Below the pieces are notes generated by a model. It was not told the origin of the DNA, ran no database searches, and saw nothing but the letters and a program-made list of their open reading frames with translations. From Verrucomicrobiota bacterium (GTDB lineage: Bacteria; Verrucomicrobiota; Verrucomicrobiia; Verrucomicrobiales; Verrucomicrobiaceae): a DNA stretch of 64,000 nucleotides. The position numbers were made by a program, and so were the translations under genes. Location: assembly GCA_026397715.1 (NCBI GenBank), contig JAPLUN010000414.1:1-64000 (forward strand). Reading direction: 5' to 3'. Positions 1 through 9,764 of this stretch are shown here, piece after piece (position 1 is the first letter of the stretch; the number at the start of each line of letters is the position of its first letter).

Positions 1-1
1 C

Positions 2-1306
2 AATCACCTTGATCTGCGCTCCGGAGCCAGCCGTCGTGATTTCCTCTACGTTGGTATGCTCGGCGGTCTCGGCCTGACGTTGCCTGAGATGCTGCGCTTG
101 CAAGCCGCTCAGGTCAGTCCTGAAGTGGAAACCTTCAAGCCGGTCGCTGATTCGATCATCCACATCTACCGTCCGGGTGGCATGGCACAGCATGAGTCCT
201 GGGATCCGAAGCCTTTCGCGTCGCCCGACTACCGCGGGCCGTTCAGCCCTGTCAAAGGTGTGACGGGCGAGTATGTGGGCGGGCAGTTTGCGAACATCGC
301 CAAGATTCTCGACAAAATCACGCTGATCCGCTCCGTGACGCATGGCGAAGCGGCGCATGAGCGCGGCACGCACAACATGTTCACCGGTTACCGTCCGAGC
401 CCGGCCATCAAGTTTCCGAGCTTCGGCTCCATCATCTCGCATGAGCAAGGACCGCGCAACAATCTGCCACCCTATGTGGCCGTGCCGAACATGATCGCGC
501 CTGATCAAGGCAGCGGCTACATGAGCAGCGCCTACGGTCCGTTTGCGCTGGGCAGCGATCCGGCGGACAAGGGCTTCACCGTGCGCGATCTGGCCGCGCC
601 GAAGGAGATCGACGCGAAGCGTTTTGACCGCCGCCGCAACCTGCTATCCGCCGTGGACGAGCACTTCCGCACCACGGAGAAATCGGACGGCCTCAGCGCC
701 ATGGACAATTTCTACCAGGCTGCGTACAAGCTCATCAGCTCTGACAAAGCCCGCGAAGCCTTCAACCTCAACGCCGAGCCCGACAAGCTGCGCGATGAGT
801 ACGGCCGCAACGCCGCTGGTCAGCGCTTCCTGCTCTCCCGCCGCCTCGTCGAAGCGGGTGTGCGCATGGTGTCGGTGAACTACGGCGGCTGGGACCACCA
901 CTCCAACATCAAGGGTGCCTTTGAAAGCCAGGCTCCGCAGTTTGACATCGCCTTCTCGCGTCTGATCAGAGACTTGGATGAACGCGGCATGCTGGACACC
1001 ACGCTGGTGCTCGTCAGTTCCGAATTCGGCCGCACGCCGCGCATCAACAGCACGAACGGCCGCGACCACTACCCGCGCGTCTTCTCCGTTGCGATGGCCG
1101 GTGGCGGCATGAAGAAAGGTTTTGTTTACGGCAAGTCCGACGCCCTGGGTGGCGAGCCGGATGAAAACCCCGTGGGCCCGGAAGACCTGGCGCGCACGAT
1201 GTACCGCCTGCTCGGCATCAACGCCAGCAAGCGCATCGTCGTCGAAAACGTGCGTCCTGTGGACATCGTGAACGGCGGCCGGTTGATCAATGAAGTGATC
1301 GCGTAA
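2..1306 (+). CDS. DUF1501 domain-containing protein, 5' truncated by window start
   Basis: Frame stays open upstream of the listed ATG at 56 (NHLDLRSGASRRDFLYVGM...), giving a Tat-like SRRDFL motif; C-terminal 'VLVSSEFGRTPRINSTNGRDHYPRVFSVAMAGGGMKKG' is typical of DUF1501 proteins. Confidence 0.88.
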   Translation, partial: NHLDLRSGASRRDFLYVGMLGGLGLTLPEMLRLQAAQVSPEVETFKPVADSIIHIYRPGGMAQHESWDPKPFASPDYRGPFSPVKGVTGEYVGGQFANIAKILDKITLIRSVTHGEAAHERGTHNMFTGYRPSPAIKFPSFGSIISHEQGPRNNLPPYVAVPNMIAPDQGSGYMSSAYGPFALGSDPADKGFTVRDLAAPKEIDAKRFDRRRNLLSAVDEHFRTTEKSDGLSAMDNFYQAAYKLISSDKAREAFNLNAEPDKLRDEYGRNAAGQRFLLSRRLVEAGVRMVSVNYGGWDHHSNIKGAFESQAPQFDIAFSRLIRDLDERGMLDTTLVLVSSEFGRTPRINSTNGRDHYPRVFSVAMAGGGMKKGFVYGKSDALGGEPDENPVGPEDLARTMYRLLGINASKRIVVENVRPVDIVNGGRLINEVIA

Positions 1307-1450
1307 GCGTAAGGGGGTGAGGAGTGAGTTTCCCGGGGCGTCTTGTCCCGGGCGGCTGCTTCTTGCCGCCAAAAATGCGGAATCCGCAATCCTCTGCTTT
1401 CCTCGGCATCAAAACTGCGCATTCTTCGTGCGGTTCGGATTTGAACCTAC

Positions 1451-2029
1451 ATGGAAGCAGTCAACATTCAGTTTGCCCCCGCGACTGGCACCGAGGAAGA
1501 ATGGAACGAGGCGTATGCGCGCCTCGCCGATTACTTCCGCTCGTACCAGCTTCACAACCGCATCCGCCGTACGCAGCTTATTCTCGAAACCCTGCGCAAC
1601 GCGGCCAAGGCCCATGCGAAGGATCCTTCGCGGACGCCGACAGCACACTCCATTGAGCAGGCGCGGTTCATGCTGCGTGAGTGGCTGGGCTCAATCTACA
1701 GCGATCTCAATCTCAACGAAGCGCAGCTTGAGGCCACGGGGCGTCTGGGCTTCCACCTCGCCGGCGGCCCTTCGCGCTGGCCGCAGTTTTTCCTCGATGA
1801 ACAGAACATGCCTGACGACATGGCAGAGGCCATGCGATCCGCCATTCGTACCTCAGGCCCCGGCATGCAGGTGAGCAAGATGACGCCACGCGACATCGAC
1901 CTCGGCATGTTCACCGACGTGGCGGATGACACTTTTGACCGCCTCGGACGCCATCCCATCCTGCGCTACTCGGTGCTGGTGGTCATCATTGGCAGCGTGC
2001 TGGGCTACCTTTACTCCCTCTTCGGATGA
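1451..2029 (+). CDS. Hypothetical protein with C-terminal TM segment, overlaps opgH start (ATGA)
   Basis: 192-aa ORF, hydrophobic C-terminus SVLVVIIGSVLGYLYSLFG, 4-bp overlap with next CDS. Confidence 0.75.
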   Translation: MEAVNIQFAPATGTEEEWNEAYARLADYFRSYQLHNRIRRTQLILETLRNAAKAHAKDPSRTPTAHSIEQARFMLREWLGSIYSDLNLNEAQLEATGRLGFHLAGGPSRWPQFFLDEQNMPDDMAEAMRSAIRTSGPGMQVSKMTPRDIDLGMFTDVADDTFDRLGRHPILRYSVLVVIIGSVLGYLYSLFG

Positions 2030-4170
2030 GCGCACCCATTGGCAGCCAGACCGCAAACATCGCGATGACCGCCGGGATGCCGCCCAAGCACATCTCGCGC
2101 ACGCGTCGCGCCACGTTTTTCTCCCTTGTCGGCCTGGGCACCATCGTGGGTGCGTGGCTGTCCTACATCTTCCTTTCGGAAAACGGCATGCGGCTATCCG
2201 AATGGGGGCTGCTGCTGGTGTTCATCCCGCTGTACTACCAGCTCAACGTGGGCTTTTGGACGGCGCTCTTCGGCGTGTGGCTGATGAACCGCCCGAAGCC
2301 GGACTCGCTCAGCCTGTGGCTTTCCCTGACGGCGGATGACTATGAGCAGCCCATCACGGCCAGCACGGCCATTATCCTGCCGGTGTTCAATGAGGATGTG
2401 ACGCGCGTGTATGAAGGTCTGCGCTCCATCTACCTGTCGCTGGAGGCCACGGGGCAGGCGGCGAACTTTGACTTTTTCATCCTGAGCGATTCCGACAAGG
2501 CGAGCCAGTGGATCGAAGAAGAAACCGCGTGGCTGGAGCTGTGCCGACAGCTCAAGGCCTTTGGCCGCATCTTTTACCGCCGCCGCCGCAAGCAGATCAA
2601 CCGCAAGAGCGGCAACGTCAGCGACTTCTGCCGCCGCTGGGGCAAGCGCTACCGCTACATGATCGTGCTGGATGCGGACAGCCTGATGTCCGGCGCGCTG
2701 CTCACCAGCCTGGTGCGCATCATGGAGAAAAATCCCGCCATCGGCATCGTGCAGACGTTTCCGAAGCAGATCGCTGCGGACACGCTGCTGGGGCGCGTGA
2801 TGCAGTTTGCGCAGGCGCTCTACGGTCCGCCCTTCATGGCGGGGCTGGACTACTGGCAGTGCGGCGAGGCGAACTTCTGGGGGCACAACGCCATCCTGCG
2901 CCTGGCGCCATTCATTGAGCACTGCGCGCTGCCGCCGCTGCCGGCCAATGCGCCCTTTGGCGGGCACATTCTCAGCCATGACTTTGTGGAGGCTGCGCTC
3001 ATGCGCAAAGCCGGCTACGCTGTAAGGCTGCTGCCCACCACGCGTGGCAGCTATGAGGAAGGACCGCCCACGCTGGTGGACATGCTCAAGCGTGACCGCC
3101 GCTGGTGCCAGGGCAACATGCAGCATCTCTGGCTGCTGTTTGCCAAAGGCTGGCACCCGATGAGCCGCATCAATTTCCTGCACGGCATCCTCAGCTACGT
3201 GAGCTCGCTGCTGTGGTTCCTCTTCCTGGTGCTGGCCACGCTGCTGGCCGCCACACCGACGCCGCACGTGCAGCCGCAGGCCATCCTGGCGGAGCACATT
3301 CTGCTGGCCGTCACGGCGATGCTGATCTTCCTGCCCAAGACGGTGATCTTGCTGGATGAAGTCATCACGGGGCGACTGTTCAAGCCGCTGAAACTGCGCT
3401 TCCTCACGTTCTTCAGCAGCTTGCTGGACACGGTGGTCTTCACGCTGATGGCACCGGTGCTGATGATCTTCCATTCGCGCTTCGTCGTTTACACGATCGT
3501 GGGCAAAAGCGTGAGCTGGGTGACCCAGCGCCGCAAGATCGACGGCGGCATCAACTGGAGCGAAATCATCTTCACCTTCCTCAGCGTGACGCTGCTGGGC
3601 CTTGCCTGGGGGGTGATTGGCTGGTTTGTCTCGAAGGCGTTCCTGATCTGGATCAGCCCCATCCTGTTCTCCCTGGTCGTTTCCATCCTCGTGGCGGCCA
3701 TGGTTTCCAGCGGGCGGAGCGGACGGCGCCTGGGCCTCTTCCTCACGCCGGAGGAGCATGAGCCGCCGACGGTGCTGAAAAACATGCAGCAAAATTTGGA
3801 GGAGATCAAAGACCGCATCCAGCTCTCTCCCGAGCTGGAGCGCCACTACGGTCTCATGCAGGTGTGCCTGGACCCTTATGTGAATGGTCTGCACGTCAGC
3901 CTGCTGCGCCGTCGCCGCACGATCGAGGTGTCATCCGCCTACCTCAAGGAGATCAGCCACCGTCTGATCACGCAGGGGCCGCAGACGCTGAACGCGCAGG
4001 AGTTGAAGGCGCTGATGCACGACACGGACACCGTGACCAATCTGCACTACCGCATCTGGAGCGCCGCGGACCATGAGCTCGCGCCGTTCTGGGCCACGGC
4101 CATCCGCCAGTATAACCTCGCCTCCACCAGCCCGTTTGCCCACACTTTGGCGAAGCAGGAAGTGGAGTGA
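2026..4170 (+). CDS. opgH: Glucans biosynthesis glucosyltransferase MdoH/OpgH
   Basis: 714 aa; GT2 motifs 'ILPVFNEDVTRVYEGL', 'VLDADSLMSG', 'DRRWCQGN'; multiple TM segments. Confidence 0.9.
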   Translation: MSAPIGSQTANIAMTAGMPPKHISRTRRATFFSLVGLGTIVGAWLSYIFLSENGMRLSEWGLLLVFIPLYYQLNVGFWTALFGVWLMNRPKPDSLSLWLSLTADDYEQPITASTAIILPVFNEDVTRVYEGLRSIYLSLEATGQAANFDFFILSDSDKASQWIEEETAWLELCRQLKAFGRIFYRRRRKQINRKSGNVSDFCRRWGKRYRYMIVLDADSLMSGALLTSLVRIMEKNPAIGIVQTFPKQIAADTLLGRVMQFAQALYGPPFMAGLDYWQCGEANFWGHNAILRLAPFIEHCALPPLPANAPFGGHILSHDFVEAALMRKAGYAVRLLPTTRGSYEEGPPTLVDMLKRDRRWCQGNMQHLWLLFAKGWHPMSRINFLHGILSYVSSLLWFLFLVLATLLAATPTPHVQPQAILAEHILLAVTAMLIFLPKTVILLDEVITGRLFKPLKLRFLTFFSSLLDTVVFTLMAPVLMIFHSRFVVYTIVGKSVSWVTQRRKIDGGINWSEIIFTFLSVTLLGLAWGVIGWFVSKAFLIWISPILFSLVVSILVAAMVSSGRSGRRLGLFLTPEEHEPPTVLKNMQQNLEEIKDRIQLSPELERHYGLMQVCLDPYVNGLHVSLLRRRRTIEVSSAYLKEISHRLITQGPQTLNAQELKALMHDTDTVTNLHYRIWSAADHELAPFWATAIRQYNLASTSPFAHTLAKQEVE

Positions 4171-4193
4171 AGCCGGGCGGTCTGGTAGCTCTT

Positions 4194-4403
4194 TTAGAAG
4201 CCGCCAAAGCTGCCGCCAAAGCCACCCCCATTGCCGCCGCCACGGTAACCCCCGACATTGCCTCGAGTATTGTGGTGGTGGCCGTAACTGCTGTGATGGG
4301 ACGGACGGCGGTATGACCTGCCGTAGCCATACGGCGCGACGCATGAGCTTACTGAGCTCAGCGTGAGGATGGCCGTGAAGAGAACGAGGAGTTTTGTTTT
4401 CAT
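4194..4403 (-). CDS. Small Gly/His-rich lipoprotein (paralog 1)
   Basis: MKTKLLVLFTAILTLSSVSSC lipobox then Gly/Tyr/His-rich tail; near-identical signal peptide to 4576..4902 and 9374..9619. Confidence 0.7.
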   Translation of the reverse strand: MKTKLLVLFTAILTLSSVSSCVAPYGYGRSYRRPSHHSSYGHHHNTRGNVGGYRGGGNGGGFGGSFGGF

Positions 4404-4515
4404 TTTTTCAATGGTTTTGACGCCGCCAGCGCAGGTCTATTCAAGGCATCGGCCGTCCATCCGCTTTTGACGAAGCATGAGATGAAGGATGCGCGTCCGC
4501 CTATCAGGCAACGAA

Positions 4516-4537
4516 CAGCGCCCCGAAAAGGGCGCTG
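4516..4537 (-). terminator. Hairpin downstream of lipoprotein paralog 2
   Basis: CAGCGCCC-CGAAAA-GGGCGCTG, 8-bp perfect stem, ~40 nt past the stop of the minus-strand CDS. Confidence 0.5.
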
Positions 4538-4575
4538 CGAGTTGAAGTTTCAGAGGCAGCTGGGATTCAGCGGTC

Positions 4576-4902
4576 TTAGTGGTGATGGCCACCGAAGCCG
4601 CCCATGAGGCCGCCATGGAAGCCGCCACCGCCAAAGCCGCCTACATGAGTGTAGCCGCCGTGGTAACCGCCAAGGCCGGGACGATACCCGGTAAAGCCAG
4701 GACGACCGTAGTAGGGGGCACGGTAGCCACCGTAGGCGTAGCCGGGGCGGGCGTAGTAGTTATTGTAAACGCCGTAGCCGCCAAAGCCGCCGTAATAGGG
4801 GCGGTAGTAACCGGTGCTGGCGTAGCCATAGGGCACGACGCAGGAACTGAGCGATCCAAGAGTGATGACCGCTGTGAGAAGAAGTATGAGTTTTGTTTTC
4901 AT
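4576..4902 (-). CDS. Gly/Tyr-rich lipoprotein (paralog 2)
   Basis: MKTKLILLLTAVITLGSLSSC lipobox; GYGYNNYYARPGYAYGGY-type tail ending GGHHH. Confidence 0.75.
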   Translation of the reverse strand: MKTKLILLLTAVITLGSLSSCVVPYGYASTGYYRPYYGGFGGYGVYNNYYARPGYAYGGYRAPYYGRPGFTGYRPGLGGYHGGYTHVGGFGGGGFHGGLMGGFGGHHH

Positions 4903-5036
4903 AATCACTGAGGGGTTCATTGGGATTCGACGCTGCTACTTGGGCTGTATTCAAGAAATTGCAGCCCTATGACAGGATCGGGGCCGTTGGATTCCTGCTT
5001 CCCATTCGCCGCCGTTCATGCCAGCATCACTTCTCC

Positions 5037-6131
5037 ATGAAGTCTATTCTCAGCCTTGCGTTCGTATTTGCCTGTACCTGCACCTCCTTCGCGCAGAGAA
5101 GCGCGCCGATCATTTCACCGGACGTTCAGGACGATCACAGCGTCATCTTCCGCCTGCGGGCTCCCAAATCTCAAAACGTGGCTTTGCGCGGCCAGTGGCA
5201 AAAAGAACCCGTGCCGCTGACGAAGGACGCCGAGGGCCTGTGGAGCCTGACCGTGCCTGATGTGCCCGCTGGTGTGTGGGAGTACAGCTTCGTGGTCGAT
5301 GACCTCGCGATGATCGACCCTGTCAATCCGGCGCAGAAGCCGCAGCGCAATCCCACCTCCAGCATTCTGCACATTCCGGGCACGCCGCCGAATCCATGGG
5401 ACTTTCAGGATGTGCCGCACGGCACTGTGCACCAGCACACCTACCTGTCCAAGGCGCTCAGCAAGCAGCGCAGCGCGTGGGTGTACACACCGCCGGGTTA
5501 TGAGGACGGTAAGCAGAAGGAATATCCGCTTTTCGTCCTGCAGCATGGCTCTGGTGATCGCCAGGAAACCTGGGTGGTGCATGGCAAAGCACACTGGATT
5601 CTCGACAACCTCATCGCCGCCGGCAAAGCGAAGCCGATGGTCATCCTCATGATTGATGGCCATCCGCTCGGTCAGATCCCGCGTGAGATGGCTGATCGCC
5701 GCGCTCTCTCGCTGGCCGCGTTTAAAAACGAACTTTTCCAGGATGCCATTCCGCTGGTGGAGAGTCATTACCGCGTGTCAGCGGATCGCACTCAACGCGC
5801 CATCGCCGGACTCAGCATGGGCGGCTGGCAGGCGCTCAGTATTGGCATGACCAATCAAGACCGCTTTGCGTGGATCGCCTCCTTCAGCGGCGCGGTGGAT
5901 GAGAATGAAATCAAACCTGCACTTGATGATGCCGCCGGCACGAACGCCAAACTTAAGCTGCTGTGGATCGCGTGTGGTGAGAAAGACTTTCTGCTGGAGC
6001 GCAACAACCAGCTCATTGCCAAACTCAAGGCCAGTGGCGTGAATTACGAATGGCATGAAACGCCGGGAGACCACTCCTGGCCGGTGTGGCGGAATTACCT
6101 CACGGATTTCGCGCCGAAGTTGTTTCGCTGA
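5037..6131 (+). CDS. Secreted esterase, enterochelin-esterase-like alpha/beta hydrolase with N-terminal early-set/CBM48-like domain
   Basis: Signal peptide MKSILSLAFVFACTCTSFAQ; 'AIAGLSMGGWQALSIG' nucleophile elbow; C-terminal 'ETPGDHSWPVWRNYL'. Confidence 0.85.
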   Translation: MKSILSLAFVFACTCTSFAQRSAPIISPDVQDDHSVIFRLRAPKSQNVALRGQWQKEPVPLTKDAEGLWSLTVPDVPAGVWEYSFVVDDLAMIDPVNPAQKPQRNPTSSILHIPGTPPNPWDFQDVPHGTVHQHTYLSKALSKQRSAWVYTPPGYEDGKQKEYPLFVLQHGSGDRQETWVVHGKAHWILDNLIAAGKAKPMVILMIDGHPLGQIPREMADRRALSLAAFKNELFQDAIPLVESHYRVSADRTQRAIAGLSMGGWQALSIGMTNQDRFAWIASFSGAVDENEIKPALDDAAGTNAKLKLLWIACGEKDFLLERNNQLIAKLKASGVNYEWHETPGDHSWPVWRNYLTDFAPKLFR

Positions 6132-6185
6132 GGTGCGGCGGATTCAACACATCTGGCGCGTGCATGGCGATCAAGCCTGAGGCTT

Positions 6186-7298
6186 TCATCGAGGACGGAG
6201 GATTTTGCCGAGTGCCTGGATGCGTGAGTCGTCGGGCTTGCCGTCTGTGCCCAGCGTGGGGATGAGCCAGCCGCCTTCGTCATTTTCATTCCAGCCGTAG
6301 ATGAGGACGCAGTTGGCTGGGTTGAGGTCGCGGTGGGAACGCGTCCACTGGACGGCGTCCTGCACGTGCTGGGCGATCTGCACGGGCGTGGCGGTGACGG
6401 CATCCCGCAGTGGCTTCTGCTGCTCGGGCGGTGTGAGGTCGGGCGTGGCTTTGATCCAGCGGCACCAGGTAGGTGGCCGCTCCTGGCGCGGGCGGGTGTC
6501 CCAGCCTGCGGTGGCGAAGGTGATGTGCGGCGTGCGGTCATGCTCCCATTTCTGCCACAGCTCCTGCACCACATGCTTGCTGATGAGCTGCTCGTAGGGC
6601 ACAGGATTGGGCGAATAGCCGGTGCCCACGGCCGCATATTCTGACACGGCATCAAAGCCGAGCTTCGCGCGCTCTTCGGCTGGATTCCAGCCCATGAGCA
6701 CGAGGTAGGGCTCCGGCAAACCGGCGGCGAGGGTGAGCTGGCGGAGTTTATCAAAGACTTCCCGGCCATACTTTTTCGGGCGTGAAAAAACACAGAGCAG
6801 CGGGCGGTCATTCAGCACCCGGAGGTACTGCGGATTCTTGAAATGCGCGATGACGCGCGGCCAGTCATCGGGACCACGCCCGTCGATCTGCCCGCCTTCC
6901 TCGATGAAGCAAAAGCGCAGTCCGCGCTTGTCTTTCTCTGCGAGGTAGCGGTCCAGCGCGTGGCTCATGTCGCTGCCGGGGCCGTAGTCCAGAAAGGCCC
7001 AGTAATCCAGGCCCGCAGTGGCGGCATAGTCGAGCTCTTGCCGCATCACGGCTTCACTGTCGCCATTGATGCTTACCTTGTCTCCGCCTTGTAGCTGAGC
7101 GAACCACGGCAGGCGGAAGTGGTACTTGGGTGGTCCCAGCGAGCGCTCGACTTCTTTGACCGGCCCTTTGTCTGAATACCACGCATCCCAGCGGATGGCA
7201 CCGACGAGCGTGCGAGTTTCCTCTGCACGAATGCTGCCGGACAGAGAGGCGAAGACGTGGAGAAGAACTGCTAGCGCAATGCAGGGGCGGGCTTTCAT
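6186..7298 (-). CDS. Secreted GH99/WbsX-like glycosidase-type protein
   Basis: Signal peptide; 'VGAIRWDAWYSDK', 'LDYWAFLDYGPG', 'NCVLIYGWNENDEGGWLIPT'. Confidence 0.65.
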   Translation of the reverse strand: MKARPCIALAVLLHVFASLSGSIRAEETRTLVGAIRWDAWYSDKGPVKEVERSLGPPKYHFRLPWFAQLQGGDKVSINGDSEAVMRQELDYAATAGLDYWAFLDYGPGSDMSHALDRYLAEKDKRGLRFCFIEEGGQIDGRGPDDWPRVIAHFKNPQYLRVLNDRPLLCVFSRPKKYGREVFDKLRQLTLAAGLPEPYLVLMGWNPAEERAKLGFDAVSEYAAVGTGYSPNPVPYEQLISKHVVQELWQKWEHDRTPHITFATAGWDTRPRQERPPTWCRWIKATPDLTPPEQQKPLRDAVTATPVQIAQHVQDAVQWTRSHRDLNPANCVLIYGWNENDEGGWLIPTLGTDGKPDDSRIQALGKILRPR

Positions 7299-7557
7299 GG
7301 CAGACTATGGAGCGAGGACTTCATCAGGGCAGGTGCTCATTTCGATGCTGGTGGGTGGATCAACCGTGGAATGAACGCCAGGCATGCAAGACACTGAATC
7401 TTACAGGCCGGATTGGGCGCAACTATCACCCTCGGTTGTCTTGATTGCCCCTCAAGCAGGTGCAGACATTTTTCAATTTCCCGTTTCGGCAATCCGCACT
7501 AACAACTCGCGAGGCGCAGCTCTCCGCCATTGATCGTTCCCGCGCCACCCAACCTGC

Positions 7558-8757
7558 ATGCCACAACCATACTTGCGCATCGCCATCGTCGGCTCCGGCA
7601 CGGCCGGACCTGCGGCGGCGATCTTCCTCGCGAGGGCGGGTCATGCGGTGACGCTCTTTGAGCGTGCGCCGCAGAAGCTGCCTGTGGGCGCGGGCTTCAT
7701 GCTGCAACCCACTGGGATGGCGGTGCTGCATGAGCTGGATCTCGCGGAAGCACTGCGGCCGCGTATTGCCACGATATCAAAGCTGTACTGTCGCACGAAG
7801 TCCGGGCGCACGCTGCTGCACCTGGCGTATGAGGAGCTAGGCAGCGGGCTCTTTGGTGCGGGCACGCATCGCGCCACGCTGCTGGATCTGCTGCTCGATG
7901 CTGCGCAGCAGGCAGGCGCAGAGGTGCTCTGGAACACGCACATCGCGAAGCTCACGCGGGATGCCACGCAGCGCCCCATGCTGCATGATGCCAGCGGTGC
8001 AGCGCATGGACCCTATGACCTGCTGCTGATCTGCGATGGCGCGCATTCCACGCTGCGGGATCAAAGCGGTGTGTCTGCACGCGTGAGCCGTTATCCCTGG
8101 GGGGCGCTGTGGTTCATCGGCAAGCGTACGCCGGAGTTTAATCCGCAGGTGCTGTGGCAATGTGTGGGCTCTACGCGGGAGCTGACCGGCTTTCTGCCCA
8201 CCGGCACGCAGGACGATCTGCTCAGCCTGTTCTGGAGCATCCGGCTCGACCAAATTGACCGCTGGCGGAATACGCCGCTGGAAGATTGGAAGCGCGAGAT
8301 CCTTGCCCTGGCCCCGCAGGCGGAAAGCTTTCTCAGGCAAATCGACTCTCACTCGGAAGTAGCCACCGCCGCGTATCACGACGTGCGCATGCACCACTGG
8401 CATGGCGACCGCGTCGCCATCCTCGGCGATGCCGCCCACGCGCTGAGCCCCCAGCTCGGCCAAGGCGTGAACCTCGCCCTCATGGATGCCGCTGTGCTCG
8501 CGCAATCTTTGGGTGCGCATTCACTGCCAGAAGCTCTCGCGCACTACTCACGCACCCGTCGCAGTCATCTGCGCTTCTATCAGTTCGCCACCCGCTGGAC
8601 GACGCCTTTCTTCCAGTCGGATCTTCTGCCGCTGGGATGGGTACGAGATCTGGTGTTTCCGATCATTCAGCGAATCCCACCGCTGCGTCGTCAGATGACG
8701 GCGACGATGGCGGGTGGGAAGACGGGGCCGTTTTCGAGTCTCAATGACATGCGCTGA
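7558..8757 (+). CDS. FAD-dependent monooxygenase (UbiH/PHBH-like)
   Basis: 'RIAIVGSGTAGPAAAIFLARAGHAVTLFER' and 'GDRVAILGDAAHALSPQLGQGVNLALMDA'. Confidence 0.9.
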   Translation: MPQPYLRIAIVGSGTAGPAAAIFLARAGHAVTLFERAPQKLPVGAGFMLQPTGMAVLHELDLAEALRPRIATISKLYCRTKSGRTLLHLAYEELGSGLFGAGTHRATLLDLLLDAAQQAGAEVLWNTHIAKLTRDATQRPMLHDASGAAHGPYDLLLICDGAHSTLRDQSGVSARVSRYPWGALWFIGKRTPEFNPQVLWQCVGSTRELTGFLPTGTQDDLLSLFWSIRLDQIDRWRNTPLEDWKREILALAPQAESFLRQIDSHSEVATAAYHDVRMHHWHGDRVAILGDAAHALSPQLGQGVNLALMDAAVLAQSLGAHSLPEALAHYSRTRRSHLRFYQFATRWTTPFFQSDLLPLGWVRDLVFPIIQRIPPLRRQMTATMAGGKTGPFSSLNDMR

Positions 8758-8823
8758 TCTTCCTCTTACCCTTCTTCCCTGAAAGCCTTTAGAATCCCGG
8801 ATGGAGCAAACAAAAACAAAGCC

Positions 8824-9237
8824 ATGATCAAATTCAACTGCCTATGGACCACGGTTTTTCTATCGGCGTTTTTTTACTGTTCATACACGCATGCGCAAAT
8901 TGATTTCAAACATGTCTGGGTTGCGCGGGAGGACAATGGCGACAAGCCAGGAATAGAGTATCGCCTTTGGCTCAGCGACGAGAACCGCATCGTCGGCGAA
9001 ATGTGGTTATTCACCACCGACGAGAATGGCAAAGACAAAGAGCGTGGGAAGTATCCCACCACGATCAAGACTAGCGATCCAAAGCATGTCACCTTTACCT
9101 ACAAGTCGGGCGACGGTAGTGCGGACGAATTCACCATCTGGTTTCCCAATGGATTGAAAAATCGACAAGAACAAGCCGTGTTGGAAGATATGCTCCACCG
9201 AAAGCAGGACTTGAAGTTTGAGCGTTCGGACAAGTGA
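8824..9237 (+). CDS. Hypothetical secreted protein
   Basis: 137-aa ORF with N-terminal signal peptide; locally lower GC than neighbours. Confidence 0.65.
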   Translation: MIKFNCLWTTVFLSAFFYCSYTHAQIDFKHVWVAREDNGDKPGIEYRLWLSDENRIVGEMWLFTTDENGKDKERGKYPTTIKTSDPKHVTFTYKSGDGSADEFTIWFPNGLKNRQEQAVLEDMLHRKQDLKFERSDK

Positions 9238-9298
9238 ACTCATACGCTGCCGGTTTGCGCTGCGTCAAAGCCCGGGGACTTAGCATAGAACAAATAAC

Positions 9299-9323
9299 AG
9301 CGCCCGGAGAGTGTCCGGGCGCT
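9299..9323 (-). terminator. Terminator-like hairpin for minus-strand lipoprotein paralog 3
   Basis: AGCGCCCGGA-GAGTG-TCCGGGCGCT, 10-bp perfect stem, followed on minus strand by GTTATTTGTT. Confidence 0.6.
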
Positions 9324-9373
9324 GAGAAGAAATGCTCAAGAGCTGGCAGGAACAATCAGCTCAAGAAGATGTC

Positions 9374-9619
9374 TCAATGGTGATGACCGCCGTGATGGCC
9401 GCCGTAGCTGCCACCCCCAAAGCCGCCGTGATGGCCGCTGTAGCCACCATACCCGGGGCGGCCGTAGCTGCTGTACCCGCCGTACGAGGGGCGGTAGTAG
9501 GATCTGCTGTAGCCATATCCTCCCCCGTAACCGCCGCCGTAGCCATAAGGGGCGATGCATGAACTCAAAGAAGTCAGAGTGAGAATGGCCGTGAACAGAA
9601 GAACCAGTTTTGTTTTCAT
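9374..9619 (-). CDS. Gly/Tyr/His-rich lipoprotein (paralog 3)
   Basis: MKTKLVLLFTAILTLTSLSSCIAPYGYGGGYGGGYGY...GGHHGGHHH. Confidence 0.75.
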   Translation of the reverse strand: MKTKLVLLFTAILTLTSLSSCIAPYGYGGGYGGGYGYSRSYYRPSYGGYSSYGRPGYGGYSGHHGGFGGGSYGGHHGGHHH

Positions 9620-9764
9620 AAGTGAATAGTCCGACGCAGCTACTGCGGGTCTATTCAGTCAATCGCTGTGCATTACAAAAGGAGCGGTGGATTGCAGCCG
9701 CCTTTCCTGCCTACAAAACCCCATGGTGCCTCGCCGTTTTTAGCTCCGTGCCCACACGGCACCG

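Noticed and set aside
1425-1455. tRNA-like ggttcggatttgaacc
   Set aside because: Only a short dyad; no acceptor or anticodon arms could be built around it.
2194-3894. 566-aa minus-strand ORF antisense to opgH
   Set aside because: His/Gln/Arg/Ala-rich shadow frame of a clear high-GC coding gene; no recognisable domain.
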